64,000 nucleotides of DNA, from positions 23,271 through 87,270 of the forward strand of contig CAKTQR010000004.1 of assembly GCA_934597175.1 (NCBI GenBank), given 5' to 3'. Under the pieces are notes generated by a model that was given only the letters and a program-made list of their open reading frames with translations, ran no database searches and was not told the DNA's origin. This DNA comes from an uncultured Oscillospiraceae bacterium (lineage in GTDB: Bacteria; Bacillota; Clostridia; Oscillospirales; Oscillospiraceae). Every line of letters begins with the position of its first letter. The stretch's first letter is position 1. Below, in pieces: positions 40,267-48,770 of the stretch. The position numbers and the translations under genes are program-made.

Positions 40267-41838
40267 ATGGGCAAATATGTAATAGGCATCGACCTTGGCA
40301 CTCAGTCGCTCAAGGGCTTCCTCGTTGACCCGAACGGCAAGATAGTCGCCGAAGCATCTCATGCGCACGACTACAGCGCCCCGCACCCGAACTGGGCAGA
40401 ATCCAAGGTATCGGACTATATAGTTTCCTTCACCAGCGTTATCAATGAACTCGTCGCAAAAAGCGGCGTTAACCCCGAAGAAATCGGCACTATCGGCATG
40501 GACGCAATAAACGACTCGGTCATCGCCGCCGACGCCGACGGCAATGCACTGGGCGACCTGTGCGTTATCTGGATGGACCGCCGTGCCGAGGCCATCACCG
40601 ACAGAATAAAGGCCACCGTCGACGAGGCACATGTTTTCGATGTCACCGGCCTTAACCTCGACTCGACCCACACCGCAGCAAAGATGCTGTGGATAAAGGA
40701 GGAGCGTCCCGACCTTTTTGAAAAGGCAAAGTACATCCTCAATGTCGACAGCTACATGGTCTACTGGATGACCGGCGTTGCCGCAGTCGACTATGCTCAG
40801 GCCTCCGCCTCCATGCTCTACAATGTCGCAAAGATGGATTGGGACCCCGAGATGTGTCAGCTGTTCGGCCTTGACCCGGCTCTGCTCGGCACGCTTCAGA
40901 AGGCGGAGAATGTCGTCGGCACTCTTAAGCCCGACATCGCTCAGCGCCTGCACCTGACCCCGAACACCAAGGTCATCGTCGGCACGGGCGACGAGCACAG
41001 CTCCTGCCTCGGCTCGGGCCTTGTAAAAACCGGCATGGTCTGCGATATCACCGGCACGGCAGAGCCCGTCGCCGCCACCTTCAACAAGCCCGTTTTCGAC
41101 AAGAAGGGCCTTGTTGAGACCCACCACTCTGCCGACTCCGGCCTGTGGCTCATCGAAAACCCCGGCTTCGTTTCCGGCGGCTCGACCAGATGGTTTATCG
41201 ACAACATCCTGCGCAAGCCCGGCTACAAGGAAATGAACGAGATAGCAATGGGCGAGACCTCCTTCCTCGGCAAGGTTGATCCCGAGGCACATGAGACGCT
41301 TGTAAACTACATCGCTCCCAAAAATGTCGCCATCGGCTCGAACGGCCTGACCTTCCTGCCGTGCATGGGCGGCGCAATGACCCCGACCTGGAACGGCAAG
41401 GCAAGAGGTACTTTCATCGGCCTGACCCTCAGCCACGGCATCGGCGAGATGGCAAGAGCCGTTTTCGAGGGCATTACCTTCGGTCTCAAGGACAATGTCG
41501 ACCGCTTTGCCGAGCTCGGCATCGATGCCGACACCGTGCGTATAGTCGGCGGTGCGACCAAGTCCCCGTTCTGGTGTCAGATGAAGGCCGACGCACTCGG
41601 CAAGCGCCTTGAGGCGACCAAGAGTTCCGAGGGCGCTGCGATAGGTGCGGCAATGCTCGCCTCCGTCGCCGAGGGCAACTTTGCAAACCTCGAAGAAGCG
41701 GCCGAAGCTATGGTAGAGCTCGGCGCTATCTACGAGCCCGACTTCAGCAAGAAGCCCGAGTACGACGAGGCATACGCCCGCTACCTCGAGTGCTACACCA
41801 CCCTCGAGCCGTTCTTCAACAAATACTACAAGGCATAA
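40267..41838 (+). CDS. FGGY-family carbohydrate kinase
   Basis: The 523-residue product has the FGGY kinase frame: N-terminal phosphate-1 motif GIDLGTQSLKGFLVD, IGTIGMDAINDSVIAAD, VIWMDRRAEA, the ATP-binding GTGDEHSSCLGSG and the C-terminal FGGY signature region MARAVFEGITFGLKDNVDRFAELG and VRIVGGATKSPFWCQMKADALG. It is closest in look to xylulokinase-type pentulose kinases; the substrate is not evident. AAGGAG lies 7 bases before the ATG. It should phosphorylate the imported or oxidised polyol/ketose of this cluster. Confidence 0.92.
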   Translation: MGKYVIGIDLGTQSLKGFLVDPNGKIVAEASHAHDYSAPHPNWAESKVSDYIVSFTSVINELVAKSGVNPEEIGTIGMDAINDSVIAADADGNALGDLCVIWMDRRAEAITDRIKATVDEAHVFDVTGLNLDSTHTAAKMLWIKEERPDLFEKAKYILNVDSYMVYWMTGVAAVDYAQASASMLYNVAKMDWDPEMCQLFGLDPALLGTLQKAENVVGTLKPDIAQRLHLTPNTKVIVGTGDEHSSCLGSGLVKTGMVCDITGTAEPVAATFNKPVFDKKGLVETHHSADSGLWLIENPGFVSGGSTRWFIDNILRKPGYKEMNEIAMGETSFLGKVDPEAHETLVNYIAPKNVAIGSNGLTFLPCMGGAMTPTWNGKARGTFIGLTLSHGIGEMARAVFEGITFGLKDNVDRFAELGIDADTVRIVGGATKSPFWCQMKADALGKRLEATKSSEGAAIGAAMLASVAEGNFANLEEAAEAMVELGAIYEPDFSKKPEYDEAYARYLECYTTLEPFFNKYYKA

Positions 41839-41863
41839 TTCACAGCAAAGGAAGTTCAGAAAA

Positions 41864-43312
41864 ATGATAGATTCTCGTTTGATCAGAGCGGATGCGACAA
41901 AGCTTCGTGAGCTTGAAAAGGTCATGAAGGAGCAGGAAAATTCCGAAATTCTCTGCTCGATCGATATGAAGGATATCTGCATTTCCTCCGGAGCTGTCGA
42001 GGGCATCTGCGATGCCGTCGCTTCGCTCACCGAGGGCAAAAAGGTCCTTCTCGTTACCGGTCCTGTCGACTTCCGTGACAGCGCCGACCGTTCGGTCAAG
42101 CAGCGTGTTTATGAGCTGCTCAAGACAAGGTATGAGGTCGAGTGGTTTGTCGTAAGAGAGCCCGATGACAGCATCGTACACTGCACCCCCGAAAACGCCG
42201 CAGCCGTTGCGGAGCATTTTGCGGGCGTTGACTGCGTCGTCGGCATCGGCGGCGGCACTATCTGCGACCTGTGCAAGTACTCCACCTACACGGCAGACCA
42301 CGAGCACCCCCTGCCGCTGATAATCGTGCAGTCGGCTCTTTCCGTCAACGCATTTTCGGATAACTCCTCCGTCATGCTTTTCTCCGGCGTAAAGAGAACG
42401 GTGCACTCCCGCTATCCGGACATTCTCATCATCGACCTTGACATCGTCGAGGCCGCTCCGGCGGAGATGAATGTCTCCGGCTACGGCGACCTCATTGCGA
42501 CATGGACAGCGCCTGTCGACTGGTATCTCGGCAGCGTCCTCGGCATGAGCTCGGGCTTCCACACCGCTCCCTCGGATATGATCCGCACCCAGTGCGAGGA
42601 GCTTTTGGAAAACTCGTCAAAGCTTGCCGACGGCGACGGCAAGGTGCTCTGCGACCTTGCAAATGTGCTGACCTTAAGCGGACTTTCCATGGGCCTTGCC
42701 GACCAGAGCTCCCCGGCATCGGGCTCGGAGCATGTCATGAGCCATCTCATAGACATGGCGTCCAAGGTGCGCCGCACCGGCATCTGCTACCACGGCACGC
42801 AGGTCGCCGTTTCCGGCATCAATTCCTGCATCATCTGGGACTACCTGCTCAATGAGTTCGACCCCAGGAGCGTCGACCTTGACAAGTGCTACCCCACTGC
42901 CGAGGAGATGGAGCCCAAGGTGCGAGCTGCCTTCGATTGGCTCGATGACACCCATTCGGCAGCCGACGAGTGCTGGTCTGACTATCAGAAGAAGCTTGCA
43001 AAGTGGCATGAGAACAAGGAAAAGTTCAAGGTGTTCCTCGATAACTTCGACGAGTTTAAGAAAACCGTTGCACCGTGGGTCAAGAAGCCCGAGTACATTG
43101 CCGCATGCATGCACAATGCAGACGCTCCTACCCGCTACAGCGTTCTCAATTACCCCGTCGACGCAAAGACGGCTCGCTGGGCAATGACCAACTGCAACCT
43201 CATGCGCAACCGCTTCTCCGTCATCGACCTGCTTTACTTTGCCGGCATCTGGAACGACGATTTCGTACAAATGGTGATCGACAGAGCCGAAGGCATGGAC
43301 GCAGGACTATGA
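41864..43312 (+). CDS. Glycerol-1-phosphate dehydrogenase (AraM/EgsA) family protein, 2
   Basis: The 482-residue product is a second, longer AraM-type dehydrogenase: VVGIGGGTICDLCKYSTYTADHEHPLPLIIVQSALSVNAFSDNSSVML (about 125-170), SGYGDLIATWTAPVDW, GSEHVMSHLIDM and CYHGTQVAVSGI (metal ligands). It carries an extra ~60-residue C-terminal part relative to paralogue 1. It lies between the kinase and a phosphatase gene whose start overlaps its stop (ATGA), so these three are one translational unit. Confidence 0.87.
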   Translation: MIDSRLIRADATKLRELEKVMKEQENSEILCSIDMKDICISSGAVEGICDAVASLTEGKKVLLVTGPVDFRDSADRSVKQRVYELLKTRYEVEWFVVREPDDSIVHCTPENAAAVAEHFAGVDCVVGIGGGTICDLCKYSTYTADHEHPLPLIIVQSALSVNAFSDNSSVMLFSGVKRTVHSRYPDILIIDLDIVEAAPAEMNVSGYGDLIATWTAPVDWYLGSVLGMSSGFHTAPSDMIRTQCEELLENSSKLADGDGKVLCDLANVLTLSGLSMGLADQSSPASGSEHVMSHLIDMASKVRRTGICYHGTQVAVSGINSCIIWDYLLNEFDPRSVDLDKCYPTAEEMEPKVRAAFDWLDDTHSAADECWSDYQKKLAKWHENKEKFKVFLDNFDEFKKTVAPWVKKPEYIAACMHNADAPTRYSVLNYPVDAKTARWAMTNCNLMRNRFSVIDLLYFAGIWNDDFVQMVIDRAEGMDAGL

Positions 43313-44118
43313 CAAATTACGCACCCGAGGTGATTCTTGAGTGCTCGCTGAACGCACGGGACCTCGGCGGCATCCCCGCCGCCGACGGTCTGCGTGTGCA
43401 AAGCGGCAGGCTTATCCGCTCGGGCGAGCTGAGCAGGCTCAGCCCGAGGGATGAGCAGTACCTGCGCAGCATCGGACTGCATACGGTCGTCGACCTGCGC
43501 ACCGATAACGAGCGTGAGCTCAAGTCCGACCGGCAGATAGACGGCGTTTGCTATGTGCACCTGCCCGTCATAGAGGGACTGCTGCCCGGCATAACCCGTG
43601 AGTCGATAGAAGACCCCTACAAGGCGTTTTCCCGACCCGACTATGCCGAGAAGCTCGGCTCGAACGGCTTTGCCGTCATGCGCTCGCTGTACCCGCTGCT
43701 TATAGAAAGCGAGAGTGCGATAAGAAACTACAGCCGCTTTTTCCGCCTGCTTGAAAGCAGCGAGCAGGGGGCTGTGCTGTGGCACTGCGCCATGGGCAAG
43801 GACAGAGCGGGCATAGCGTCGGCGCTCATACTGCATGTGCTCGGTGCGTCCATGGACGACATCACCGAGGACTATCTTCTCACCGGCACACGCTGCGAGG
43901 CGGAGATACGCTCGGCGACCGAGGCCTGCCGTGAGTTTACGAACGACGACAGGGTCATCGAGTCTGTCTACTGGCTAAATACCACCAGCGAGGAGTACCT
44001 TGCCGCAGCGTTCGATGCGATGGTGCGCATGTGCGGCAGCGTTGACGATTACATTCGGCAAAAGCTCGGCGTGACCGAGGAAAGAAAGCAAAGGCTCAGG
44101 CGTAACTACCTGATTTGA
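43309..44118 (+). CDS. Tyrosine-protein-phosphatase-like (Y_phosphatase3) enzyme
   Basis: The 269-residue product has the PTP-like signature HCAMGKDRAGIA (about 165-176), the CxxGKDRxG form of bacterial low-specificity tyrosine/phosphoinositide phosphatases, and the N-terminal NARDLGGIPAADGLRVQSGRLIRSGEL motif. Start ATG overlaps the dehydrogenase stop; upstream in-frame codons lie inside that gene and are not used. In this cluster it may dephosphorylate a sugar-phosphate intermediate rather than a protein. Confidence 0.9.
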   Translation: MTNYAPEVILECSLNARDLGGIPAADGLRVQSGRLIRSGELSRLSPRDEQYLRSIGLHTVVDLRTDNERELKSDRQIDGVCYVHLPVIEGLLPGITRESIEDPYKAFSRPDYAEKLGSNGFAVMRSLYPLLIESESAIRNYSRFFRLLESSEQGAVLWHCAMGKDRAGIASALILHVLGASMDDITEDYLLTGTRCEAEIRSATEACREFTNDDRVIESVYWLNTTSEEYLAAAFDAMVRMCGSVDDYIRQKLGVTEERKQRLRRNYLI

Positions 44119-44128
44119 GGAGCTGCCA

Positions 44129-44476
44129 ATGAATGAGGTTATAAGCAAATTGGCCGATGCCGGCTGCGATGTCGGCAAGGGCCTTGAGACAAGCTACGAC
44201 GAGGAGGCGCTGTACATAAACAGCCTGCGTCAGTTTGCCGAGGACGACACTCCGCAGAAGATGGAGGATGCGTACCGCAGCAACAACATAGGAAAGTGCA
44301 AGATGTACGCCTGCTCGTTCAGCCGAGTGCTGTACAATCTCGGCATGCGGGAAATGTACTATCTCAACGACAGCATTTTTGCCTCCGCCGAGCACGGCGG
44401 CACGGAGCTTGGCAGACTCGTCCGACTGCTTGTTGCCAAGAAAAATAAAATGAACGAAATAATCTATTCGTCATAA
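44129..44476 (+). CDS. Small helical protein with Hpt-like pattern lacking the phospho-His
   Basis: The 115-residue product is all-helical. Its middle (YINSLRQFAEDDTPQKMEDAYRSNNIGKCKMYACSFSRVLYNLGMREMYYLND) resembles a histidine-phosphotransfer domain, but the position where the phosphorylated His would stand reads Ala-Cys-Ser. GGAG lies 7 bases before the ATG, 10 bases after the phosphatase stop. Function unknown; a degenerate Hpt-type binding domain is possible. It ends the plus-strand cluster before a terminator. Confidence 0.6.
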   Translation: MNEVISKLADAGCDVGKGLETSYDEEALYINSLRQFAEDDTPQKMEDAYRSNNIGKCKMYACSFSRVLYNLGMREMYYLNDSIFASAEHGGTELGRLVRLLVAKKNKMNEIIYSS

Positions 44477-44512
44477 AAAATTCCCGACAGTAAAAAACTG
44501 TCGGGAATTTTT
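44476..44512. terminator. Bidirectional terminator
   Basis: AAAAATTCCCGACAG/CTGTCGGGAATTTTT between the catabolic cluster and the convergent histidine kinase gene. Confidence 0.92.
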
Positions 44513-44517
44513 GTTGC

Positions 44518-45864
44518 TTATTCCGCACTCGGGAAGTGTATCGTGAATGTCGTGCCCTTGCCGGGGATGCTGTCAAGCTCAAGGCGGGCGTGGTGTATCA
44601 TGAGCCCGTGCTTGACGATGGAAAGACCAAGACCCGTGCCGCCGACCTCCTTGGAGCGGCTCTTGTCTACTCTGTAGAAGCGCTCGAATATGCGGCTTTG
44701 GTGCTCCTCAGAGATGCCGATGCCGGTGTCCGAGACACATAGGCGCACGCTGGTCGGCTCTTTTTCGACCGACACGCTCACCTTGCCGTCGGGGCGGTTA
44801 TATTTAATTGCGTTGTCGCAGAGATTGTATACGATGCTGTACAGCACCTGCGGGATGCCCTTTACCGAGGCGCTCTCTCCTCTGACCGTGAGCTCGACCG
44901 AGTCTTCCGCAGCGGCTCTTTGCAGGCTGTCGGCGGCGTTCTCGGCGATGGAGTTGAGGTCACACAGCTCCCACTGCATGCCGTCTGCGCCCCCGTCAAG
45001 CTGCGTAAGGTCGATGATATCGCCCACCAGCTGCGTCATGCGCTGCGCCTCAAGGCGTATCTTTCCGGCGAACGGGCGGATGTCCGACTGCTTGACCATG
45101 CCGTTTTCCAAAAGCTCGGCATAGCCGGAAATTGCGTGCAGCGGCGTTTTCAATTCATGCGAGGCGTTTGCGGTGAACTCCTGCCGTATCTGCGAGGTCT
45201 TCTCCAGCTCCGCCTGATTTTTCGCTATCTCGTTCTGCTGCGCCCGCATTTTTAAAAGCAGCGGCTCTATCTCGGTGTACGCCTCCTTGCCAATGTAGTC
45301 CGAGGGCTTGTCCGGATCGAGGGCGTTTATCGGCTCGATTATCTTCTTGGACAGTCGGGATGCAAGCCAAAAGCTCAGTGCAAGTGCGAGCACCGCAACG
45401 ATGGCGATAGGCTGCGCAAAGCCCAGCAGCAGCATGAGTACCGTCGAGCGCACGCTCGAAAGGCGGATCACCGTGCCGTCGGGCAGAAGCTCGGCGCAGT
45501 ACAGAAGCTGTTCGGACAGGGTCTTGGAGTAGCGGCTGCTCTCGCCGTGACCGGTCTTGAGCGCCTGCTGCACCTCCTCACGCTCGAGGTGGTTTTCCAT
45601 CTCGGCGGAGTCTGCCTGACTGTCGTAAAGCACCGTGCCGTCCTTGTCTATCCATGTGATGCGGTAGTTTTTCTGACCAAGCCCGTCGAGGTAGTCCGTG
45701 CCGTCCATGGCAGCGCCCTTTGCCGCAAGCTCGGTCTCTATGCGAAGCTGCGCCTCCTGCACATCGGAAAAGTAGCTGTAGGTTATGCCCAGGATAAACA
45801 CCAGCGACGCTAAAAGCACCGCAAGTGCGACAAACCATATGGAATTGAAAATTTTCTTACTCAT
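44518..45864 (-). CDS. phoR: Sensor histidine kinase PhoR-like
   Basis: The 448-residue product has an N-terminal membrane segment, an extracytoplasmic domain of about 115 residues, a second membrane segment (about 145-170), a HAMP/linker, the H-box ANASHELKTPLHAISGYAELLENG and N, G1 and G2 boxes (YNLCDNAIKYN; VSDTGIGISEEH; GGTGLGLSIVKH). It follows the response regulator, with GAGG 7 bases before the ATG at 45864. The PhoP box shared with the Pst genes supports calling it PhoR, the phosphate-limitation sensor. Confidence 0.88.
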   Translation of the reverse strand: MSKKIFNSIWFVALAVLLASLVFILGITYSYFSDVQEAQLRIETELAAKGAAMDGTDYLDGLGQKNYRITWIDKDGTVLYDSQADSAEMENHLEREEVQQALKTGHGESSRYSKTLSEQLLYCAELLPDGTVIRLSSVRSTVLMLLLGFAQPIAIVAVLALALSFWLASRLSKKIIEPINALDPDKPSDYIGKEAYTEIEPLLLKMRAQQNEIAKNQAELEKTSQIRQEFTANASHELKTPLHAISGYAELLENGMVKQSDIRPFAGKIRLEAQRMTQLVGDIIDLTQLDGGADGMQWELCDLNSIAENAADSLQRAAAEDSVELTVRGESASVKGIPQVLYSIVYNLCDNAIKYNRPDGKVSVSVEKEPTSVRLCVSDTGIGISEEHQSRIFERFYRVDKSRSKEVGGTGLGLSIVKHGLMIHHARLELDSIPGKGTTFTIHFPSAE

Positions 45865-45866
45865 GC

Positions 45867-46538
45867 TCACACCTCAAGCTTGTAGCCCACGCCGCGCACC
45901 GTCTGTATCTGCCGTCCGGCAGCACCGAGCTTTGTGCGCAGCGTGCCGATGTGTACATCCACCGTGCGGCTCTCGCCGATGAAGTCCGAGCCCCAGACGG
46001 AGGACAGCAGATGCTCTCTCGTAAACACCTGACCCGGGTGCTCCAGAAGGAGCTTTAGAAGGTCATATTCCTTGAGCGTCAGGACGACCTCACGGCCGCC
46101 GGAGCTTACGCTGTGCCTCGTCGGGTCGAGCGATATCTCGCCCAGCGACAAAACAGCAGGCGCAGCCGCCTTGGGGGTTGCCCTGCGCAGCACCGCCTTG
46201 ATGCGGGAGACCATCTCCATCATCCCGAACGGTTTTGACAAGTAGTCGTCAGCGCCGAGGTCAAGCCCAACAACTCTGTCGTACTCGCTGCCCTTGGCCG
46301 TCGCCATGATAACGGGAATATCGGCCGTCACCGGCGAAGAGCGGAGTCTGCGCAGCACGGCTATGCCGTCCTCGCCGGGCAGCATGATGTCAAGCAAAAT
46401 GAGCTCCGGACGCTCGGTTTTCATAGCGTCCCAAAACGGCTCACTGCTTGCAAAGCCCTGCGCCTCGAAGCCTGCCATATTCAAAGTGTACAGCATCAGA
46501 TCACGGATGCTGCCCTCATCCTCAACGCAGTAAATCAT
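45867..46538 (-). CDS. phoP: OmpR/PhoB-family response regulator PhoP-like
   Basis: The 223-residue product has a receiver domain (MIYCVEDEGSIRD; phospho-acceptor in ILLDIMLPGEDG; Lys in YLSKPFGMMEMV) and a C-terminal winged helix (VVLTLKEYDLLKLLLEHPGQVFTREHLLSSVWG...VDVHIGTLRTKLG). The ATG at 46538 is chosen for its GGAGG site 8 bases upstream. A PhoP box lies 71 bases upstream, implying autoregulation. Confidence 0.9.
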   Translation of the reverse strand: MIYCVEDEGSIRDLMLYTLNMAGFEAQGFASSEPFWDAMKTERPELILLDIMLPGEDGIAVLRRLRSSPVTADIPVIMATAKGSEYDRVVGLDLGADDYLSKPFGMMEMVSRIKAVLRRATPKAAAPAVLSLGEISLDPTRHSVSSGGREVVLTLKEYDLLKLLLEHPGQVFTREHLLSSVWGSDFIGESRTVDVHIGTLRTKLGAAGRQIQTVRGVGYKLEV

Positions 46539-46608
46539 GCTTGTGCCTCCAACTAATTTCTTTATGTTAAGATAATACCCCATAATTGTAAAAATGGACA
46601 GACGGTAA

Positions 46609-46628
46609 TTGTAAAATCCGTGTAAAAT
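46609..46628 (-). promoter_or_regulatory. PhoP box upstream of phoPR
   Basis: TTGTAAAATCCGTGTAAAAT, identical over 20 bases to the box upstream of the Na/Pi symporter gene at 29421-29440. Confidence 0.78.
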
Positions 46629-46661
46629 GCAAAATTTTTCGGATAATAGGAAAGGGCAAAG

Positions 46662-47315
46662 CTAAAAACTCTGCCCTTTTGCGTCAGTTTTCTCAAAAAA
46701 CTTATCAACAAGCCGTTTTTCCTTTGCCGTGAGTGTATTGTAAAGTGCTTCAATACGCTCTCTGTCAAGGTGCGGCAGAAGGTTGAAAATTGCGTTTCTG
46801 TCCTTTTCGGCTTTGCGCCCACGCTGGTCGTTAATGATTATCTTGTGCAGCACATACGCCTCAGGCTCGGGGACGATGATGTCCATATCAAGTATGTTGA
46901 CGGTGACGGTGTTGTCACGCACTATCGCTAAATGGCGCAGAGCCTGAGCGCTCACACCGAGGTTGGTTTTGAGTGTGCTTTGCTCGCCCGAACCCTGCTG
47001 CAGAATAAGAAACTCTATCTCCATAAGGTCGGGAGTGTAAATTTTCGTCGTGCCGCACAGGGTGTCGACATCCACCGTATAGCCTGCCTGTCGTGCAAGC
47101 GCCGTTAAGCTCACAGGCGAGGTCGGCCGTTTCATGTTGCGGACAAGAAAATCGATATCAAGAGTGCGTAAATTTGCTTCGAAGCCTTCCAGAACGCCGC
47201 CTTGGGCGTACACATATTCCGCCCAGCTTCCGATGACAATAACATGGCCGAGCAGCCCGTTGTCGGACAAAAGCTTTATAAATTTCCAAAAATCCTTGTA
47301 TCTCAGCTCATCCAT
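46662..47315 (-). CDS. Nucleotidyltransferase-fold protein (AbiEii/MNT-like)
   Basis: The 217-residue product has a nucleotidyltransferase motif VIVIGSWAEYVYAQGG followed by TLDIDFLVRN (GS...DxD pattern, about 25-55) and a helical C-terminal half. Stand-alone NTases of this type are toxins or modifiers in AbiE- and MNT-like toxin-antitoxin and phage-defence modules. The gene overlaps a small upstream partner by 8 bases, and the pair has repeated operator sequences upstream, as expected of an autoregulated TA module. No phage or conjugative genes are nearby. Confidence 0.75.
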   Translation of the reverse strand: MDELRYKDFWKFIKLLSDNGLLGHVIVIGSWAEYVYAQGGVLEGFEANLRTLDIDFLVRNMKRPTSPVSLTALARQAGYTVDVDTLCGTTKIYTPDLMEIEFLILQQGSGEQSTLKTNLGVSAQALRHLAIVRDNTVTVNILDMDIIVPEPEAYVLHKIIINDQRGRKAEKDRNAIFNLLPHLDRERIEALYNTLTAKEKRLVDKFFEKTDAKGQSF

Positions 47316-47607
47316 GCTTCATCACCCTTTCAAGCCTGTTGATATTCTCCTTGCACTCACGCACGGAGGCTTCAAGCTGCTTTCGACGGGCAATTTTCGC
47401 CTCGTACTCTTTAACGACACTCGGCGCAACATAGGAGCTGACTATCTTTGAGCCCTTGCGGCATTGAAAGTAATAGTACTGCTTGCCGCCGATATTCTTT
47501 TTGGACAGATACCCTTTTGGCAGCCGGTCAAGCTCACGCTCCATTGCGCTTTGCATGCGCTTTAAACGCTCGTACTCCTCGGTAAACAGATCATCAAGAG
47601 CAGACAC
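47308..47607 (-). CDS. Small partner protein of the nucleotidyltransferase
   Basis: The 99-residue product is basic and mostly helical, with a central segment (LPKGYLSKKNIGGKQYYYFQCRKGSKIVSSYV) resembling a small beta sheet seen in proteins paired with NTases in gut Firmicutes. The GTG at 47607 is chosen, since GGAGG lies 8 bases upstream; a GTG at 47616 abuts that site. It is translationally coupled to the NTase and is the likely antitoxin or DNA-binding partner, though no classical helix-turn-helix is visible. Confidence 0.65.
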   Translation of the reverse strand: MSALDDLFTEEYERLKRMQSAMERELDRLPKGYLSKKNIGGKQYYYFQCRKGSKIVSSYVAPSVVKEYEAKIARRKQLEASVRECKENINRLERVMKHG

Positions 47608-47649
47608 AGAAAACACCTCCTAACCTATATTTGCTTAAAAATCATTATT

Positions 47650-47716
47650 TGTAGGTTAAGATTATTATATGCACTTTTAACCTACATGTCAACGAAAATA
47701 ATAAAATGTAGGTTAA
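47650..47716. promoter_or_regulatory. Three TGTAGGTTAA operator half-sites
   Basis: TGTAGGTTAA (47650-47659), its reverse complement TTAACCTACA (47677-47686) and a third copy TGTAGGTTAA (47707-47716); a partial AACCTATA lies at 47622. They surround the presumed promoter of the NTase pair and suggest autoregulation. Confidence 0.65.
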
Positions 47717-48573
47717 TTTTTTCTTGCCAGCACATAGCCGACGCCGATAGGGGCGGTGATGGAGTGCTGCGGGGTGCGGGCGTTGTAGTTCGTGAAATAT
47801 TGCTCGGTCATGGCGGCGTGGTCGAGGTGCTTTCCGATTTCAAAGCCGCAGGCGGCGAGGAGGGCGCAGAGCTCCGGCAGGGTGTACTGCGCTTTCATCG
47901 CCTCGCCAGCACCGGCGGCAAGCGTGCGGTTTGTGCGGGTCTGCTCGCTGCCATTTTCGCAGTGGAAGTCGAAGCATATCTCCGAGCCCGGTGTCATGAT
48001 ATCGCTCACCGAGTGCAGGAGAGCGGCAAACTCGGCTTTCGTGAGGTAATAGCTAATGCCCAGAAGGCTGCCGAACGATTTTTCGGCGGCGTCAAAGCCC
48101 TTGCCGATCAGTGCCTGCTGCCAAGCGCCGTCTGCGAGGTCGCAGGGGACAAAAACTGCGCTCGTGTGCAGTCCGGCGGCGCTTATCCGCTGCTTTTTGT
48201 CGGCGATAAGCTCCGGCAGATCGAGCTCAAACACCGTGGGGGCGGTGTTTCGCAAAGCAAAGGTGTCGTAGCCGGTTGCGAATATCACATACTGCCCGCA
48301 GCCCGAGCGGCGTAGCTCATCCTCGCAGAATGCGCTGCGTCCGAGCACCGACGGCGAAAGCTGCCGGTCGACTATAAGGCGCAGCCCCTCCTCGGGGCTT
48401 CCGTCAAAGTCGGGCAGGAAAAAGCCGAGCCCCTGCGTCATGCTCTGCGCAATTTTGCCGTAGTCGACACCGAGCAGCGCCTCGGCGGCAGTGTCTTCAA
48501 AAATGTGCGCACTGTTGTTTTTACAATGGTAAGCCCTCGCAAAGCAGCTCACCTTGGCGGTCATGTTATCCAT
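47713..48573 (-). CDS. Class I SAM-dependent methyltransferase (LCM/PPM1-type)
   Basis: The 286-residue product resembles leucine-carboxyl-methyltransferase-like O-methyltransferases: AYHCKNNSAHIFEDTAAEALLG near the start, VIFATGYDTFALRN (SAM motif I, about 95-108), FELDLPELIADKK and FGSLLGISYYLTKAEFAALL. Such enzymes methylate carboxyl or hydroxyl groups of small molecules or proteins. It starts at the ATG 48573 (AGGAG about 13 bases upstream; a second ATG is at 48564, so the start is uncertain). It stands alone. Confidence 0.85.
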   Translation of the reverse strand: MDNMTAKVSCFARAYHCKNNSAHIFEDTAAEALLGVDYGKIAQSMTQGLGFFLPDFDGSPEEGLRLIVDRQLSPSVLGRSAFCEDELRRSGCGQYVIFATGYDTFALRNTAPTVFELDLPELIADKKQRISAAGLHTSAVFVPCDLADGAWQQALIGKGFDAAEKSFGSLLGISYYLTKAEFAALLHSVSDIMTPGSEICFDFHCENGSEQTRTNRTLAAGAGEAMKAQYTLPELCALLAACGFEIGKHLDHAAMTEQYFTNYNARTPQHSITAPIGVGYVLARKN

Positions 48574-48714
48574 AAATACAAATGCACTCCTTTCCTATGT
48601 TTACTACACCCCCGGCGTCATGAATACAAGGCTTGAAATTTTCCTCAAAATGTGGTAATATAAACGCACCGGAAAAAGAAATTTCTCCGATTTTTTGCTC
48701 CTGCGCAAAAACTG

Positions 48715-48743
48715 TTGATTAATATAAAATTATTGGTTATAAT
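48715..48743 (+). promoter_or_regulatory. Promoter of the cobalamin-uptake operon
   Basis: TTGATT (48715-48720), 17-base spacer, TATAAT (48738-48743). The transcript would start near 48750 and read through the riboswitch, R3, the terminator and R4 before the first gene at 49648, a ~900-base leader. Confidence 0.78.
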
Positions 48744-48770
48744 GACCTCACAACTTAATTGATATGGAAG

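Noticed and set aside
40264..42099. 611-codon antisense frame opposite the FGGY kinase
   Set aside because: The plus strand encodes a complete, motif-bearing kinase with a good ribosome site; the antisense frame has no recognisable domain.
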